NCBI GenBank assembly: GCA_031835245.1
Contig: JAVKOQ010000302.1
Location: forward strand, 1-62,587
DNA length: 62,587 nucleotides
Direction of reading: 5' to 3'
From: Balamuthia mandrillaris
Taxonomy: Eukaryota; Discosea; Longamoebia; Balamuthiidae
Made by a program: the position numbers and the translations under genes. Within the stretch, counting starts at the first letter, position 1. Each line of letters begins with the position of its first letter. The notes under the pieces are model-generated. The model was not told the DNA's origin, did not search any database, and was given only the letters and a program-made list of their open reading frames with translations. Below, piece by piece: positions 62,364-62,587 of the stretch.

Positions 62364-62587
62364 CTACAGGAAGATAATGCCTGAGAGGAGAACAGCTGTT
62401 GTGAAGAGGAGACTTGCAAAGAGGAAGATGGTAGTGGAGGAGCAAACTGGTTGTGCTTGCTCCAAAGTAAAAAAGGAGAAGAGGTTGTTGAAGACCAGAG
62501 GTCTGATGAACAAGCAAAGTGACTTGAGCCCAGCTAGCACACCCAGCAGCTCTCCTTGTTGCTCCATGTTGTCATTGGTTATGTTGA
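62364..62587 (-). CDS. MFS transporter, copy 2, C-terminal exon (runs off right edge)
   Basis: The last exon of a paralogue of the neighbouring MFS gene. It reads QQGELLGVLAGLKSLCLFIRPLVFNNLFSFF against QQGEVLGMLSGLKTICAFIGPLVFNNLFSYY in copy 1, then a final membrane segment (TTIFLFASLLFTTAVLLSG) and a stop at 62364. The Gly of the IGPL motif is Arg here. It ends about 35 residues earlier than copy 1. The rest lies outside the window. Confidence 0.85.
   Translation of the reverse strand, partial: NITNDNMEQQGELLGVLAGLKSLCLFIRPLVFNNLFSFFTLEQAQPVCSSTTIFLFASLLFTTAVLLSGIIFL

Overview
This is nuclear DNA of a unicellular eukaryote. The genes have many short GT-AG introns, there are two classes of nuclear tRNA-Glu sequence, and a TTAGGG repeat tract is present. 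The gene set points to Amoebozoa: an SH2-domain dual-domain kinase of the Dictyostelium SHK type, a giant LRR plus PP2C protein, LRR/FYVE/SH3 and RhoGAP/SH3 cytoskeletal adaptors, and a KY/CYK3-type transglutaminase-like protein. The base composition and TTAGGG repeat would fit an Acanthamoeba/Balamuthia-like discosean better than Dictyostelium. The organism call is inference.

Layout, left to right. 0-5.4 kb (minus): N-terminus of an unknown protein, a FET-family RNA-binding protein, and the tRNA ligase RtcB. 5.9-8.3 kb (plus): LRR-FYVE-SH3 adaptor. 8.4-14.6 kb: universal stress protein, COG6, ABHD11-like hydrolase. 15.4-19.3 kb: small secreted Cys-rich protein, PARL-like rhomboid, PHOSPHO-type HAD phosphatase. 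19.4-23.9 kb: a SPO11 gene and a DENND1-like gene, both lacking their 5' ends and facing each other across an interstitial telomeric tract. 24-29.7 kb (minus): KY-type protein, a short coiled-coil ORF, RhoGAP-SH3 protein. 29.9 kb: tRNA-Glu(CTC). 30.4-32.8 kb: tandem CAP/PR-1 secreted proteins. 33-39 kb: intronless LRR-PP2C of 1,997 aa. 39.9-42.3 kb: enoyl-CoA hydratase/isomerase and an Arf-like GTPase.

42.6-51.6 kb is an accessory island, AT-rich from about 46.5 kb onward. It holds a crypton-like tyrosine-recombinase gene between pieces of tRNA-Glu genes (5' halves on the left; an intact tRNA-Glu(TTC) and a 3' half on the right), a broken chromodomain Ty3/gypsy fossil just downstream of those tRNAs, and a decayed piggyBac-like transposon with about 70-bp inverted repeats. 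51.6-62.6 kb returns to host genes: a vitamin K-dependent carboxylase-like HTTM protein, SHK kinase, mitochondrial TPR protein, dolichyldiphosphatase-like PAP2 enzyme, and tandem MFS transporters, the second running off the right edge.

The gene set covers RNA processing, vesicle/membrane trafficking, Rho/Rab/Arf signalling and lipid metabolism, with no operon-like logic. A striking genome-wide feature is that nearly every intronic (CT)n or (TTC)n tract has its pyrimidines on the coding strand. All exon joins given here were read by eye from splice consensus and family similarity; none is confirmed by transcript data.
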